This document shows positions 32,742-41,025 of a stretch of DNA of 42,669 nucleotides, piece by piece (position 1 is the stretch's first letter; every line of letters starts with the position of its first letter). The stretch comes from Acidocella sp. (GTDB lineage: Bacteria; Pseudomonadota; Alphaproteobacteria; Acetobacterales; Acetobacteraceae), in NCBI GenBank assembly GCA_026224875.1, contig JAMFRU010000041.1, positions 1-42,669 of the forward strand, given 5' to 3'. Under the pieces are notes generated by a model, which was not told the DNA's origin, did not search any database, and was given only the letters and a program-made list of their open reading frames with translations. The position numbers and the translations under genes are program-made.

Positions 32742-32844
32742 GCTGCAACTCCCAGTTTTTTTCCGGGCCGTGCGCGGCACCGGTAGCGAGGGCGGAGTAT
32801 AGGAAAGCTGGCCTGGGTTCCGTAGCACAAAGGCAAGCATGCGA

Positions 32845-32863
32845 TGTTGCTTGTTAAGCAACA
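32845..32863. promoter_or_regulatory. LysR-type operator, copy 1 (GTTGC-N7-GCAAC)
   Basis: TGTTGCTTGTTAAGCAACA is a perfect palindrome around a three-base centre and contains a T-N11-A LysR box. It lies in the divergent region between the hydrolase and the LysR gene, 45 bases before the LysR ATG. The core GTTGC-N7-GCAAC recurs at 33837-33853. Confidence 0.75.
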
Positions 32864-32907
32864 CCAAAGGGTGCAGCTTCGCCCGTGGCATCACCCAGGA
32901 GAGCCCC

Positions 32908-33819
32908 ATGAACCTGAATACCTATAAATACTTCAACGAGGTAGCAGCAACGCGCTCAATCCGCCGGGCAGCCGACCGGCTGCATATCGCGCCTTCGGCA
33001 ATCAGCCGGCAGATTGCGATATTGGAACATTCGCTGGGCGCATTGCTGCTGGAACGCTCCAACGCGGGAATTCAACTCACCCCGGCGGGGCTGGTGCTGG
33101 AGCGCTATACCAGGAACATGTTCCGCGACCTGGAGCGGGTGCAGGAGAGCATCCGCAACATGAAGGGGCTGCGGCTGGGCGAGGTGAAGATATGGGTGAT
33201 CGAAGGGCTGCTACTGGATTTTCTGCCGCGCGCCATCGCTGAATTCAACAATGATTTTCCGGCCATCAAATTTTCGGTCTATTCGGAATCGTCGGACCGG
33301 ATCATTGAGGCGATGATGCGCGATGAGGCGGATATCGGTATTGTTTACAATCTGAAACCCCGCCCGGCAATCGAGGTCGTGGCCGAATATTCCGAGCCGG
33401 TGATGTGCGTGGTGCATCCTGGCCATGTTTTCGCCGGACGGGAAAGTGTTACTCTTGCCGAGATCTGCGGCCAGCAGATTTCCCTCCCCGTAGCCAGTTT
33501 TGGATTGCGCCAGTTCGTGGATCAGGCCTTTGCCAAGCAGCGGCTGGTGCCGGATATTCTCGTCTCCAGCAATAATCTGGAACTGACCAAGGGCATGGCC
33601 TTAACCGGGCGGACGGTGGCGATTGCCCCTGCACTGGCCGTGCGCAAGGAATTGCAGGACGGGCGCATTAAGGTCGTGCCGATTGCGGATCTGGAGTTTC
33701 CCGCCGCCACCGCGGCGGTATGCGTCCATCGCGATCGCCGGCTTTCATACGCGGCGGCGGAGTTCCTCAAGCTGCTGGTCAAGGCGTTTCAGGGCTCGAT
33801 GATTTCGCACAGCGCCTGA
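32908..33819 (+). CDS. LysR-family transcriptional regulator
   Basis: This 303-residue regulator has an N-terminal winged helix-turn-helix (TRSIRRAADRLHIAPSAISR, about residues 16-35) and a type 2 periplasmic-binding-like effector domain (KIWVIEGLLLDFLPRAIAEF onward). ATG 32908 is preferred over the upstream frame because AGGAGAG lies just before it and the HTH begins at the usual distance. It is flanked by two copies of the same T-N11-A palindrome, one in its own divergent promoter and one before the RutA-like operon. It is therefore the likely regulator of the whole 31.9-40 kb island. The inducer is probably the transported heterocycle or its degradation product. Confidence 0.9.
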   Translation: MNLNTYKYFNEVAATRSIRRAADRLHIAPSAISRQIAILEHSLGALLLERSNAGIQLTPAGLVLERYTRNMFRDLERVQESIRNMKGLRLGEVKIWVIEGLLLDFLPRAIAEFNNDFPAIKFSVYSESSDRIIEAMMRDEADIGIVYNLKPRPAIEVVAEYSEPVMCVVHPGHVFAGRESVTLAEICGQQISLPVASFGLRQFVDQAFAKQRLVPDILVSSNNLELTKGMALTGRTVAIAPALAVRKELQDGRIKVVPIADLEFPAATAAVCVHRDRRLSYAAAEFLKLLVKAFQGSMISHSA

Positions 33820-33836
33820 ACATCGCTTGGGGTGGT

Positions 33837-33853
33837 GTTGCCAGAATGGCAAC
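33837..33853. promoter_or_regulatory. LysR-type operator, copy 2 (GTTGC-N7-GCAAC)
   Basis: GTTGCCAGAATGGCAAC is a perfect 7-base-arm palindrome, 109 bases before the RutA-like ATG. It shares the GTTGC-N7-GCAAC core and spacing with the site at 32845, which ties this operon to the LysR regulator. Confidence 0.7.
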
Positions 33854-33961
33854 GCCATATAGATCATATTCGTCTATCGTGGCGGCATTCAATACTGTTA
33901 GCGTTGTTGCACTGCGGTGAATTAGGCTTCCGCCGAGCTTCAGCAGGCCAATGGAGATATG

Positions 33962-35062
33962 ATGACCGTACCCGTCGAACTTGGTGTTTTTCTGCCCGTG
34001 GGCAATGGCGGCTGGATTACCTCCACAACCAGCCCGCAACTGCCGGCGACTTATGAATATAATAAGGAGGTGGCGGTTCTGGCGGAAAATCTCGGCTTTG
34101 ATTTCGCGCTAAGCATGTCGAAATGGCGCGGTTATGGCGGGCCGAGCCAGCATTGGGACATCACGCTGGAATCGTTGACAACGATGGCCGGGCTGGCCGA
34201 GGCGACCAGCAGGATCGGCGTGTGGGGCACGGTGCATACCATGGTGTTTCACCCTGCCGTGGTGGCGAAAATGGCGGCGGTGATCGACCAGATTTCAAAC
34301 GGGCGCTTCGGGCTCAACATCGTGGCCGGCTCCAACCCGGTGGACCAGGGGCAGATGGGGCTGTGGCGTGAGCTGGACCATGAGGCGCGCTACGCGTTGG
34401 CGGAGGAATGGATCACCGTTGCCAAGCGCCTGTGGACGGAAGAGCGCGTTGACCATGACGGCACCTATTTCAAGCTGACGGATTGCATGTCCAACCCCAA
34501 GCCACGAGTGCAGCCGCCGATCATCTGTGCCGGTGCCTCCGACCGTGGCTTCCGCTTCACCATCAAAAACTGCACGGGCAGTTTTATGCTGGGCAGCAAC
34601 CGCGATGATTTTGTGAAAACAGGCTTACGCGCGAAAGAACTGGCGGCCGAGGCGGGGCGGCCGGATTTCAAAACCTATGGGCTGTTTACCATCGTGCCGG
34701 GTGCGACCGACCGCGAAGCGCAGGAGCGTGTCGACCACTATAACGCAGGTGTCGATGGCGAGGCTCTCGATAACCAGACCAAGGAATATTCTTCCGACCC
34801 TAGCTTGAAGCAGAACACCATGGCGAATCGCTTTATCTCCCAGGGCGAGCAGCGCAATTCGATGACACCAGCGGCGATCGTCGGTTCGCCGGAGACGATT
34901 GCGGCCAAGCTCGCGGACATCGTGATCCATGCGAAACTCGATGGCATCACCGTGATCGTGCCGGATTTCATAGCCGATCTGGAGATCGTTGGCACCACTG
35001 TTGTGGAAGGACTGCACGACGCCGGCGTGCAGACCAACGCCTATTTTCATCAGCACGGGTAG
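33962..35062 (+). CDS. RutA-like flavin-dependent monooxygenase (luciferase-like family)
   Basis: This 366-residue luciferase-fold monooxygenase belongs to the RutA/DszA/NTA-monooxygenase branch. Its N-terminus (ELGVFLPVGNGGWITSTTSP), FALSMSKWRGYGG, WDITLESLTTMAGLAEATSRI and GRFGLNIVAG closely parallel E. coli RutA. RutA opens the uracil ring between N3 and C4 with a flavin-N5-peroxide. The Thr and Asn that activate oxygen in RutA seem conserved here as T90 and N119, by my alignment from memory. ATG 33962 is better spaced from GGAG than the ATG three bases earlier. It is first in a co-directional run with a RidA protein and a BMP-type importer. The substrate is probably a cyclic amide or nucleobase; uracil itself is not shown. 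Confidence 0.87.
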   Translation: MTVPVELGVFLPVGNGGWITSTTSPQLPATYEYNKEVAVLAENLGFDFALSMSKWRGYGGPSQHWDITLESLTTMAGLAEATSRIGVWGTVHTMVFHPAVVAKMAAVIDQISNGRFGLNIVAGSNPVDQGQMGLWRELDHEARYALAEEWITVAKRLWTEERVDHDGTYFKLTDCMSNPKPRVQPPIICAGASDRGFRFTIKNCTGSFMLGSNRDDFVKTGLRAKELAAEAGRPDFKTYGLFTIVPGATDREAQERVDHYNAGVDGEALDNQTKEYSSDPSLKQNTMANRFISQGEQRNSMTPAAIVGSPETIAAKLADIVIHAKLDGITVIVPDFIADLEIVGTTVVEGLHDAGVQTNAYFHQHG

Positions 35063-35068
35063 GAACAG

Positions 35069-35461
35069 ATGGACATCGTCAATCCGCCGGGACTGAAGCA
35101 GCAGAGCTATTACAACCACGTGAAAATCCGCGCGGGCACTCCGGTTTTCGCCACAGGTCAGGTCGCCTGGGATGAGGCGGGCGAGATTGTCGGCGAAGGC
35201 GATATCGATGCGCAGGTGGCGCAGACATATAAGAACATCGGCCTGCTGCTGGCGGGGTTGGGGGCCACGGCGGATGATATCGTCAAAACAGTCACCTATG
35301 TCACCGACCCGGCTTTTACCGCCGCGATCCATCGCGGTCGGCTGAAGTTTTTCGCAGGGGTGGAATTGCCGGCCAGCACCTTCGTCCATGTCGCCGGTCT
35401 GGCCGACGCCCGCATGCTGCTTGAGATCGACGCCGTCATCATGTTGCCGGCCGTGATCTGA
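35069..35461 (+). CDS. RidA-family protein, RutC-like
   Basis: This 130-residue RidA-fold protein shows VFATGQVAWDEAGEIVGEGD, TYKNIGLLLAGLGATADDIVKTVTYVTD, and the C-terminal PASTFVHVAGLADARMLLEIDAV. It follows the RutA-like monooxygenase by six bases, just as rutC accompanies rutA. RutC acts on 3-aminoacrylate or its peracid precursor. The usual PAR motif is PAS here, so the carboxylate-binding Arg may be absent or replaced, and the ligand may differ from that of canonical RidA. It likely processes an unstable enamine or imine formed after ring opening. Confidence 0.85.
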   Translation: MDIVNPPGLKQQSYYNHVKIRAGTPVFATGQVAWDEAGEIVGEGDIDAQVAQTYKNIGLLLAGLGATADDIVKTVTYVTDPAFTAAIHRGRLKFFAGVELPASTFVHVAGLADARMLLEIDAVIMLPAVI

Positions 35462-35509
35462 ACAACGTTTTCGATTTTTCAACCACGAATTTCAAACAGG
35501 AGAGCTTCT

Positions 35510-36505
35510 ATGGGTAAACCGACGTATACGATCGCGCGGCGCCGTTTTGTGGGTCTGTCCCTGGGGGCGGCGGTGGTGTCTGGGACCGCTTTATCCGCAC
35601 GCCGCGCGCTGGCTGCGGACCAGGTCGAGGTGGCGGGCATTTTTTCCGGCTCCGTGACGCAAGGCAACTGGGACCCGCCGGGCTACGCTGCGCTCGCCAA
35701 GATGGCGAAAAAATACGGTTTCAAATCCAGCTATGTCGAGAACACGGCTGATGAAGCCGCGGCCGCGGTGATGCGCCAGTTGGCGGCGCGCGGGGTGCAG
35801 TTGATCATCTGTCACAGCTCCGGCTTCTCGGCCGCCATCGAGGATGTGGCGCCGCAATTTCCCCAAACGCAGTTCGTGCTCTACAGCTACGCCTCCACCA
35901 CCGGTGGCTTGAAGAACTACACCGCCTGGTCCGTCAACTGGGACCAGTATGGCTTCATCGCTGGTGCCACGGCGGCCTATGCCAGTAAGACCAAGCATAT
36001 CGGTATCGTTTCGGGCGGCGAAATTCCTTCCGAGAAGCGCTCACAGCAATTCTTTATCAAGGGCGCGCAATATGCGGCGCCGGGCATTACGGTAGATGCG
36101 GTGTATACCGGCTCATTCACGGATATTGCCAAAGCGAAGGAAATTGCCACGGGACTCATCGCGCGTGGCGCGGATGTGCTCATCCCCTCCGCCGATCTCG
36201 CGGATGTCGGCACGCAGCAGGCGGCTGGAGAGAACGGCGCGCTGACGCTCGGCTCGTATATTGACCAGAGCAAGGATTATCCGGATGCGGTGATCACCAG
36301 CACGGTGCTGAATTTCGATGCCTCATACGACCAGATGGGTGCGTTGATGGTGGCGGGCAAGCTGGATGGTACGATCTATGAAGAGGACCTGTCGAACAAC
36401 GGCTGGGGGGTTGTAACACCGTTTTTGCATACCGATCCGGCGGTGCAGGCCAAGGTGCTCGATCTGATGGGCAAGATCGGCAAGAACCAGCTTAACATCG
36501 AGTAG
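35510..36505 (+). CDS. BMP-family ABC transporter substrate-binding protein, Tat-exported
   Basis: This 331-residue periplasmic binding protein has a twin-arginine leader (ARRRFVGLSLGAAVVSG, cleavage near residue 36 after ALA). The BMP/PnrA domain follows: VAGIFSGSVTQGNWDPPGY, ENTADEAAAAVMRQLAARG, IGIVSGGEIPSEKR, and VDAVYTGSFTDIAKAKEIA. Members bind purine nucleosides, other nucleosides and related heterocycles. Tat export means it folds in the cytoplasm before export. It precedes the double ATPase and two permeases, giving a complete importer. The link to RutA-like chemistry suggests a nucleoside, nucleobase or similar cyclic ureide as ligand. Confidence 0.9.
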   Translation: MGKPTYTIARRRFVGLSLGAAVVSGTALSARRALAADQVEVAGIFSGSVTQGNWDPPGYAALAKMAKKYGFKSSYVENTADEAAAAVMRQLAARGVQLIICHSSGFSAAIEDVAPQFPQTQFVLYSYASTTGGLKNYTAWSVNWDQYGFIAGATAAYASKTKHIGIVSGGEIPSEKRSQQFFIKGAQYAAPGITVDAVYTGSFTDIAKAKEIATGLIARGADVLIPSADLADVGTQQAAGENGALTLGSYIDQSKDYPDAVITSTVLNFDASYDQMGALMVAGKLDGTIYEEDLSNNGWGVVTPFLHTDPAVQAKVLDLMGKIGKNQLNIE

Positions 36506-36509
36506 CATT

Positions 36510-38003
36510 GTGAAAGCCAAGCCGTTTCTCGCCCTCACCGCGGTGACAAAATCCTTCGTGCCGGGCTTCCCGGTCCTGCAGGATGTGTCGCTGGGGTTCC
36601 GCAAGGGGGAGGTGCACGCCATTCTGGGCGAGAACGGTGCCGGCAAAAGCACGTTGCTGAACATTCTGTTCGGCATGCACCAGGCTGATGCGGGTGGTAT
36701 CCTGCTCGCAGGGCGGGAGGTGGTGCATCATTCCCCAGCCGATGCGATCGCCAATCGCATCGGCATGGTGCACCAGCATTTCAAACTGGTGCGCAGTTTT
36801 ACCGTGGCGGAAAATCTGCGGCTCGCGGCACCGCCGGCAATTCGGCCAAGCCTGCGGCGTCATGCGGATATTGCGCGGCTTGCTAAGGGGTTTGGCCTGG
36901 ACATCGATCCGCGCGCCGTGGTGGCAAGCCTGCCGCTTTCCATGCAGCAGCGCGTCGAAATTCTGAAGGCGCTGATCAACCAGGCGGAATTGATTTTGTT
37001 CGATGAGCCGACGACGATTTTAAATCCGGCGGAGATCGAAGCCTTCTATGCGGTACTGCGGCAGATCGCAGCCGAGGGGCGCGCGGTGGTGGTGGTGACG
37101 CATCATCTCAACGAGGTGATCGCGCATGCCCAGCATGCCTCGGTCATCCGGCGCGGCCAGCTCATCAGCTCGGGCCCGGTGGCAGGGAGGGCGCGGGAGG
37201 ATTTCGTGCGCGAGATGGTGGGCCATGAAGTCGATCTTTCCGCACCGTTGCCAAATTCTGGGCTGGGCCGGGGGGCGGCTGAGCTCAGCTTGCGTGATGT
37301 CACCCTGGCGCCCACGCCGTCATCCTCCGGGCTGAAACACATGTCGCTTGATGTACACGCTGGCGAGGTGGTCGGCATTGCCGGGGTGGAGGGCAATGGC
37401 CAGCGCGAGTTGTTCGACATCGTGGCAGGGCTGCGCCGGCCCGATGCCGGCAGCGTGCAGGCGCGCCGCCAGCATGCCGATGGCCGCCCGGTGGCGGGGC
37501 TGGTGCCGGAGGACCGGCATCAGGAAGGGCTGGTGCTGGATTTGCCGGTCTCGGTAAACCTGCTGCTCAACAAGATCGGCGAGGCGCCCTATGCGCGCGG
37601 CGGGCGGTTGATGCATGGCAAGATCACCGCGCAAGCGGAGCGGATGCGCGCGGATTCTGACGTGCGGGCGCGTTCCGTACATGTCACGCCGCGCATATTG
37701 TCCGGCGGCAACCAGCAGAAGATCGTGCTGGCCCGGGCGCTGAACGAGGATGCCGCAATTGTGGTGGTGTATCAGCCGACGCGCGGACTCGATGTGGCGG
37801 CGAGCGAGGAGGTTTTGCGCCGGCTCCGCGCAGCGGCCAATGCCGGCAAGGCTGTGCTGTTTATCTCCAGCAATCTCGATGAGATCATGCGCATCAGCGA
37901 CCGGATCGTGATTTTTTATGCTGGGCAGGCGGTGGGTGAAGTAGGGCGTGATGCCTCGCGCGCGGCGGTGGGTGCGTTGATGACCGGGGGAGCGCACGCA
38001 TGA
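36510..38003 (+). CDS. ABC importer ATPase with two ABC domains (BMP/nucleoside type)
   Basis: This 497-residue protein carries two ATPase domains in tandem, as in sugar and nucleoside importers. Domain 1 has Walker A GENGAGKST and Walker B LILFDEPTTILNP. Its signature reads LPLSMQQR instead of LSVG-QQR, a common relaxation in this family. Domain 2 has a degenerate Walker A region (GVEGNGQREL), signature LSGGNQQK and VVVYQPTRGLD with Gln in place of the catalytic Glu, as is usual in this family. A GTG start follows the binding-protein stop by four bases. It ends in an ATGA overlap with the first permease. It energises import of the ligand bound by the BMP protein. Confidence 0.92.
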   Translation: MKAKPFLALTAVTKSFVPGFPVLQDVSLGFRKGEVHAILGENGAGKSTLLNILFGMHQADAGGILLAGREVVHHSPADAIANRIGMVHQHFKLVRSFTVAENLRLAAPPAIRPSLRRHADIARLAKGFGLDIDPRAVVASLPLSMQQRVEILKALINQAELILFDEPTTILNPAEIEAFYAVLRQIAAEGRAVVVVTHHLNEVIAHAQHASVIRRGQLISSGPVAGRAREDFVREMVGHEVDLSAPLPNSGLGRGAAELSLRDVTLAPTPSSSGLKHMSLDVHAGEVVGIAGVEGNGQRELFDIVAGLRRPDAGSVQARRQHADGRPVAGLVPEDRHQEGLVLDLPVSVNLLLNKIGEAPYARGGRLMHGKITAQAERMRADSDVRARSVHVTPRILSGGNQQKIVLARALNEDAAIVVVYQPTRGLDVAASEEVLRRLRAAANAGKAVLFISSNLDEIMRISDRIVIFYAGQAVGEVGRDASRAAVGALMTGGAHA

Positions 38004-39085
38004 GCGAGGAGGCAAAACCGGGGCTGGAGATGAACTGGCGGGCGGTGATCGCGGCCTGGCTGCGCGGCATGGCGCGCGGGTATGCGGTGGTGGTGCTGTT
38101 GGCGTTCGGCGGTAGCCTGGTCATAGGGCTGGCGATACTGGCGGCCCTGGGCGTTTCGCCCGGCCAGGCGGCGCAGGTAATGCTGAGCGGCGCGTTCGGT
38201 TCGCGCATGGCCATTGGCGATACGCTGATCTTCATGACGCCGCGGCTGATGACGGCACTTGCCGCCCTCATCGCCATACGCTGCGGTTTTTACAATCTGG
38301 GCGGCGAGGGGCAGCTGCAGCTCGGCGCCATTGGTGCGGTGTTGCCCGCCACCATGCTGCCGCCTTCCTGGGGCCATCTGTTGCTGCCGCTCTCGTTGCT
38401 CTCGGGTGCGGTGTTCGGCGCGGTATGGGGGCTGATTCCGGCAGCACTCAAATTGTGGCGCGGCACCAATGAGATCATCGTCACGCTGATGATGAATTTC
38501 ATCGGCATCTATCTGGTGAAATATCTGGTGGAGGGGCCGTTGCAGCCGGCGGGGTCGAATTTCAACATGTCTGCTCAGGTGGCGTCTGGGGCACGGCTGC
38601 CGTTGCTGCTGGCGGGCACGCAATTGCATCTGGGTGTCGTGCTGGCGTTGGTGCTGGCGGCAGCACTCTGGGCGCTGCTGTACCACACCACCTATGGCGT
38701 GAAGCTGCGCGCGGCAGGGTTGAGCCCGCGGGCAGCGCGGCTGCAGGGCATGCCGCTGTCGCGCCTCATCCTCTCCTCAATGGGCATTTCCGGCGCCATC
38801 GCCGGGCTGGGCGGCGCCATCGAGGTGTTGGGAGTGCAGTACCGGCTGATCGAAGGTTTTAGTTCCGATTTCGGTTTCGACGGGTTAGCCGTAGCACTGC
38901 TGGGTGGGCTGGAGCCGCTGGGTTCGGTGGTGGTGGCCCTGTACTTCGGCGCCATTAACAGCGGCACCATTGCGCTGCAGAGCGTGCTCAGCATCCCCGC
39001 CGCCATTGCGCTGGTGCTCAGCGGGCTGCCGATTGTGCTGCTGGCGGTCATACAGGGCTATCGTTTCATGAAGGGGCGGATCTGA
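38000..39085 (+). CDS. ABC importer permease 1 (BPD_transp_2 family)
   Basis: This 361-residue inner-membrane permease has about ten hydrophobic segments. AALIAIRCGFYNLGGEGQLQLGAIGAV and LWRGTNEIIVTLMMNFIGIYLVKYL are the conserved blocks of nucleoside-type ABC permeases (YufP/NupP-like), and SPRAARLQGMP is the cytoplasmic coupling region. It overlaps the ATPase gene (ATGA) and the second permease gene (TGATG). With the other permease it forms the heterodimeric channel of the importer. Confidence 0.92.
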   Translation: MSEEAKPGLEMNWRAVIAAWLRGMARGYAVVVLLAFGGSLVIGLAILAALGVSPGQAAQVMLSGAFGSRMAIGDTLIFMTPRLMTALAALIAIRCGFYNLGGEGQLQLGAIGAVLPATMLPPSWGHLLLPLSLLSGAVFGAVWGLIPAALKLWRGTNEIIVTLMMNFIGIYLVKYLVEGPLQPAGSNFNMSAQVASGARLPLLLAGTQLHLGVVLALVLAAALWALLYHTTYGVKLRAAGLSPRAARLQGMPLSRLILSSMGISGAIAGLGGAIEVLGVQYRLIEGFSSDFGFDGLAVALLGGLEPLGSVVVALYFGAINSGTIALQSVLSIPAAIALVLSGLPIVLLAVIQGYRFMKGRI

Positions 39086-40023
39086 TGCCGTTCGACGCCA
39101 TCACCGTCTCGCTGCTGCTGGCCGCCGCGGTGCGGCTGGGCGCGCCGATTTTGCTGGCGGCCCTGGGCGAGCTGGTTTCGGAGCGCGCCGGCGTGCTGAA
39201 CATTGGGCTGGAAGGGCTGATGTTGTTTGGCGCGTTCGGCGCCGTGCTGGGGCTGCAGCACAGTAACGATCCGGTTATTGGATTGCTCTGCGGCGCGGGC
39301 TCCGGGCTGGCGGCGGCGATTATGCTCGGTGTGGCCGAGGCGGTGTTGCGGGCGGATCAGATCGTCACCGGCATCGGCTTCAACATTCTCGCGGTGGGAG
39401 CAACATCGTTGCTACGGCAAGTGGCGTTGAATGGAAGCTATAATGCGCCTGATTTGCGCGCGATCTCGATGCTGCGCATCCCGGGGCTCGATCATTTACC
39501 CATCGTGGGGCGCGCTTTTTTCATGCAGAGCCCGGTGCTTTATGCCGCGGTGGTGGTGGCGGTGCTGCTGTGGCTGATGCTGCGCTTCACGCGGTTGGGG
39601 CTGATCATCCGCGCCGTGGGCGAAGGGGCGGAGGCGGCCGATGCCGCGGGTATTTCCGTCACCTTGGTGCGGTTTGGTGCGATGGCCTTTACCGGACTGT
39701 GCGCTGGCGTGGCGGGGAGCTATCTCACGCTGGTGGCCTCCGGCGGTGTGTTCGTCGATGACGCCATCGGCGGGCGCGGCTATCTCGCGGTGGCGGTGGT
39801 GATTTTCAGCCGTTGGAATCCGTTGTGGATTTTGCTGGCCTCGGTACTGTTTGGCTTTGCCGATGCGCTGCAATATCAGGGGCAGGAGATTGGGCTGGAT
39901 ATTTCGCCATCGCTGTTGCTGATGTCGCCCTTTGTGCTGGCGCTGGTGGCCTGGGTGCTGATGGGCCAGGGCAATGCCGGGCCCAGCGAGATTGGCCAGC
40001 CGTTTGTGCGCGGGCGCAAATGA
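39085..40023 (+). CDS. ABC importer permease 2 (BPD_transp_2 family)
   Basis: This 312-residue membrane protein is paired with the preceding permease. LVSERAGVLNIGLEGLMLFGAFGAV, VLRADQIVTGIGFNILAVG and the coupling motif AVGEGAEAADAAGISV match YufQ/NupQ-like nucleoside permeases. The start overlaps the previous stop. The stop overlaps the ATG of the AraC-type regulator gene, so all four importer genes and the regulator look like one translationally coupled transcript. Confidence 0.92.
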   Translation: MPFDAITVSLLLAAAVRLGAPILLAALGELVSERAGVLNIGLEGLMLFGAFGAVLGLQHSNDPVIGLLCGAGSGLAAAIMLGVAEAVLRADQIVTGIGFNILAVGATSLLRQVALNGSYNAPDLRAISMLRIPGLDHLPIVGRAFFMQSPVLYAAVVVAVLLWLMLRFTRLGLIIRAVGEGAEAADAAGISVTLVRFGAMAFTGLCAGVAGSYLTLVASGGVFVDDAIGGRGYLAVAVVIFSRWNPLWILLASVLFGFADALQYQGQEIGLDISPSLLLMSPFVLALVAWVLMGQGNAGPSEIGQPFVRGRK

Positions 40024-41003
40024 GGCGGATGGTTCCTGCCGCTGACGGCGTACGGTATTTTGAAATTTCAGATGCTTGTGCCGGAAAAAATCTGTTGCCG
40101 GATGTGCGGCTGGAATATGGTCAGGCGCGGTTGATGGGTGCGTCAACACCCTGGTGCTTCAGCCTGTTCGACTTGCGGCTGGCGGGTGCACGGGCGCGCT
40201 GGGCGGGCATGCCCGGTTTTTTTCTGGGCCGCGTGGCGGAGGGCGCCGGCCTGCTGCGCACGCGGGACGGCACGTTGGCGTTGAACGCGGGCGATGTAAT
40301 ATATGGCCGGCTGACAAGCGATTTGGCGGTCTCCTGCGCGCAGGGATTACAGGTCCAGGGTGCAGTGTTTGGTCCTTCCGGCAGCGCTGCGCGGCTCGCG
40401 AGCCTGCCTACGGTTGCCAAGCCCAGCGTGTTGAATGCTGAAACAAGCGGGATGGTGTTGCTGAGTGGGTTGCTGCGCGCGGCGATGGAAAATTTAGTGG
40501 ACCTGACGATGGACGCCATGCGGCCCTTGGAGATGGCGTTGGTCGAATTTCTGGCAACTGAAGCCAGCGCGCAGGCGGCGGACGAAAAAATACTGCACGG
40601 TTCTATGGGCAGGAACGCGATTGCGCTGCGCGCCATGCAGGTGATTGAGCTACATCTCGGCACGCCGGGGCTTTCGCCACGGCTGATTGCGAAATTCACC
40701 GGGATTTCGCTGCGTTACCTGCAAGCATTATTCGCCAAGGCCGGCGAGACACCAAACCAATACATCCGCCGCCGGCGGCTGGAGCGTGCCTGCCAGGATT
40801 TGACGGATACGCGCTATGCGCACCAATCCATCACGGAAATAAGCCTGCGCTGGGGCTTCGCCGACGCCGCCTATTTCAGCCGCGTGTTCAGGGAAGCTTA
40901 CGCCGTCTCGCCATCGGAATATCGCTATTCCGGGACATGCACCGATACACGGCAACCGCGGCACCGCCCGGCACGGTTGGTTGCGTTTCAGGCCGCGGCC
41001 TGA
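40020..41003 (+). CDS. AraC-family transcriptional regulator
   Basis: This 327-residue protein has an unclassified N-terminal sensing domain (cupin-like AraC-binding type, LARG-ALNAGDVIYG) and a C-terminal AraC DNA-binding domain. The latter has two HTH units: LSPRLIAKFTGISLRYLQALF and ITEISLRWGFADAAYFSRVFRE, then AVSPSEYR. The frame is open upstream into the permease, but ATG 40020 (ATGA overlap) is the obvious start. It is the last gene of the importer operon, so its level follows import activity; it may adjust the operon or control genes elsewhere. It converges on the RidA gene, 22 bases apart. Confidence 0.88.
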   Translation: MRRMVPAADGVRYFEISDACAGKNLLPDVRLEYGQARLMGASTPWCFSLFDLRLAGARARWAGMPGFFLGRVAEGAGLLRTRDGTLALNAGDVIYGRLTSDLAVSCAQGLQVQGAVFGPSGSAARLASLPTVAKPSVLNAETSGMVLLSGLLRAAMENLVDLTMDAMRPLEMALVEFLATEASAQAADEKILHGSMGRNAIALRAMQVIELHLGTPGLSPRLIAKFTGISLRYLQALFAKAGETPNQYIRRRRLERACQDLTDTRYAHQSITEISLRWGFADAAYFSRVFREAYAVSPSEYRYSGTCTDTRQPRHRPARLVAFQAAA

Positions 41004-41025
41004 AACTACCGTGAAGCAGAGCTTA

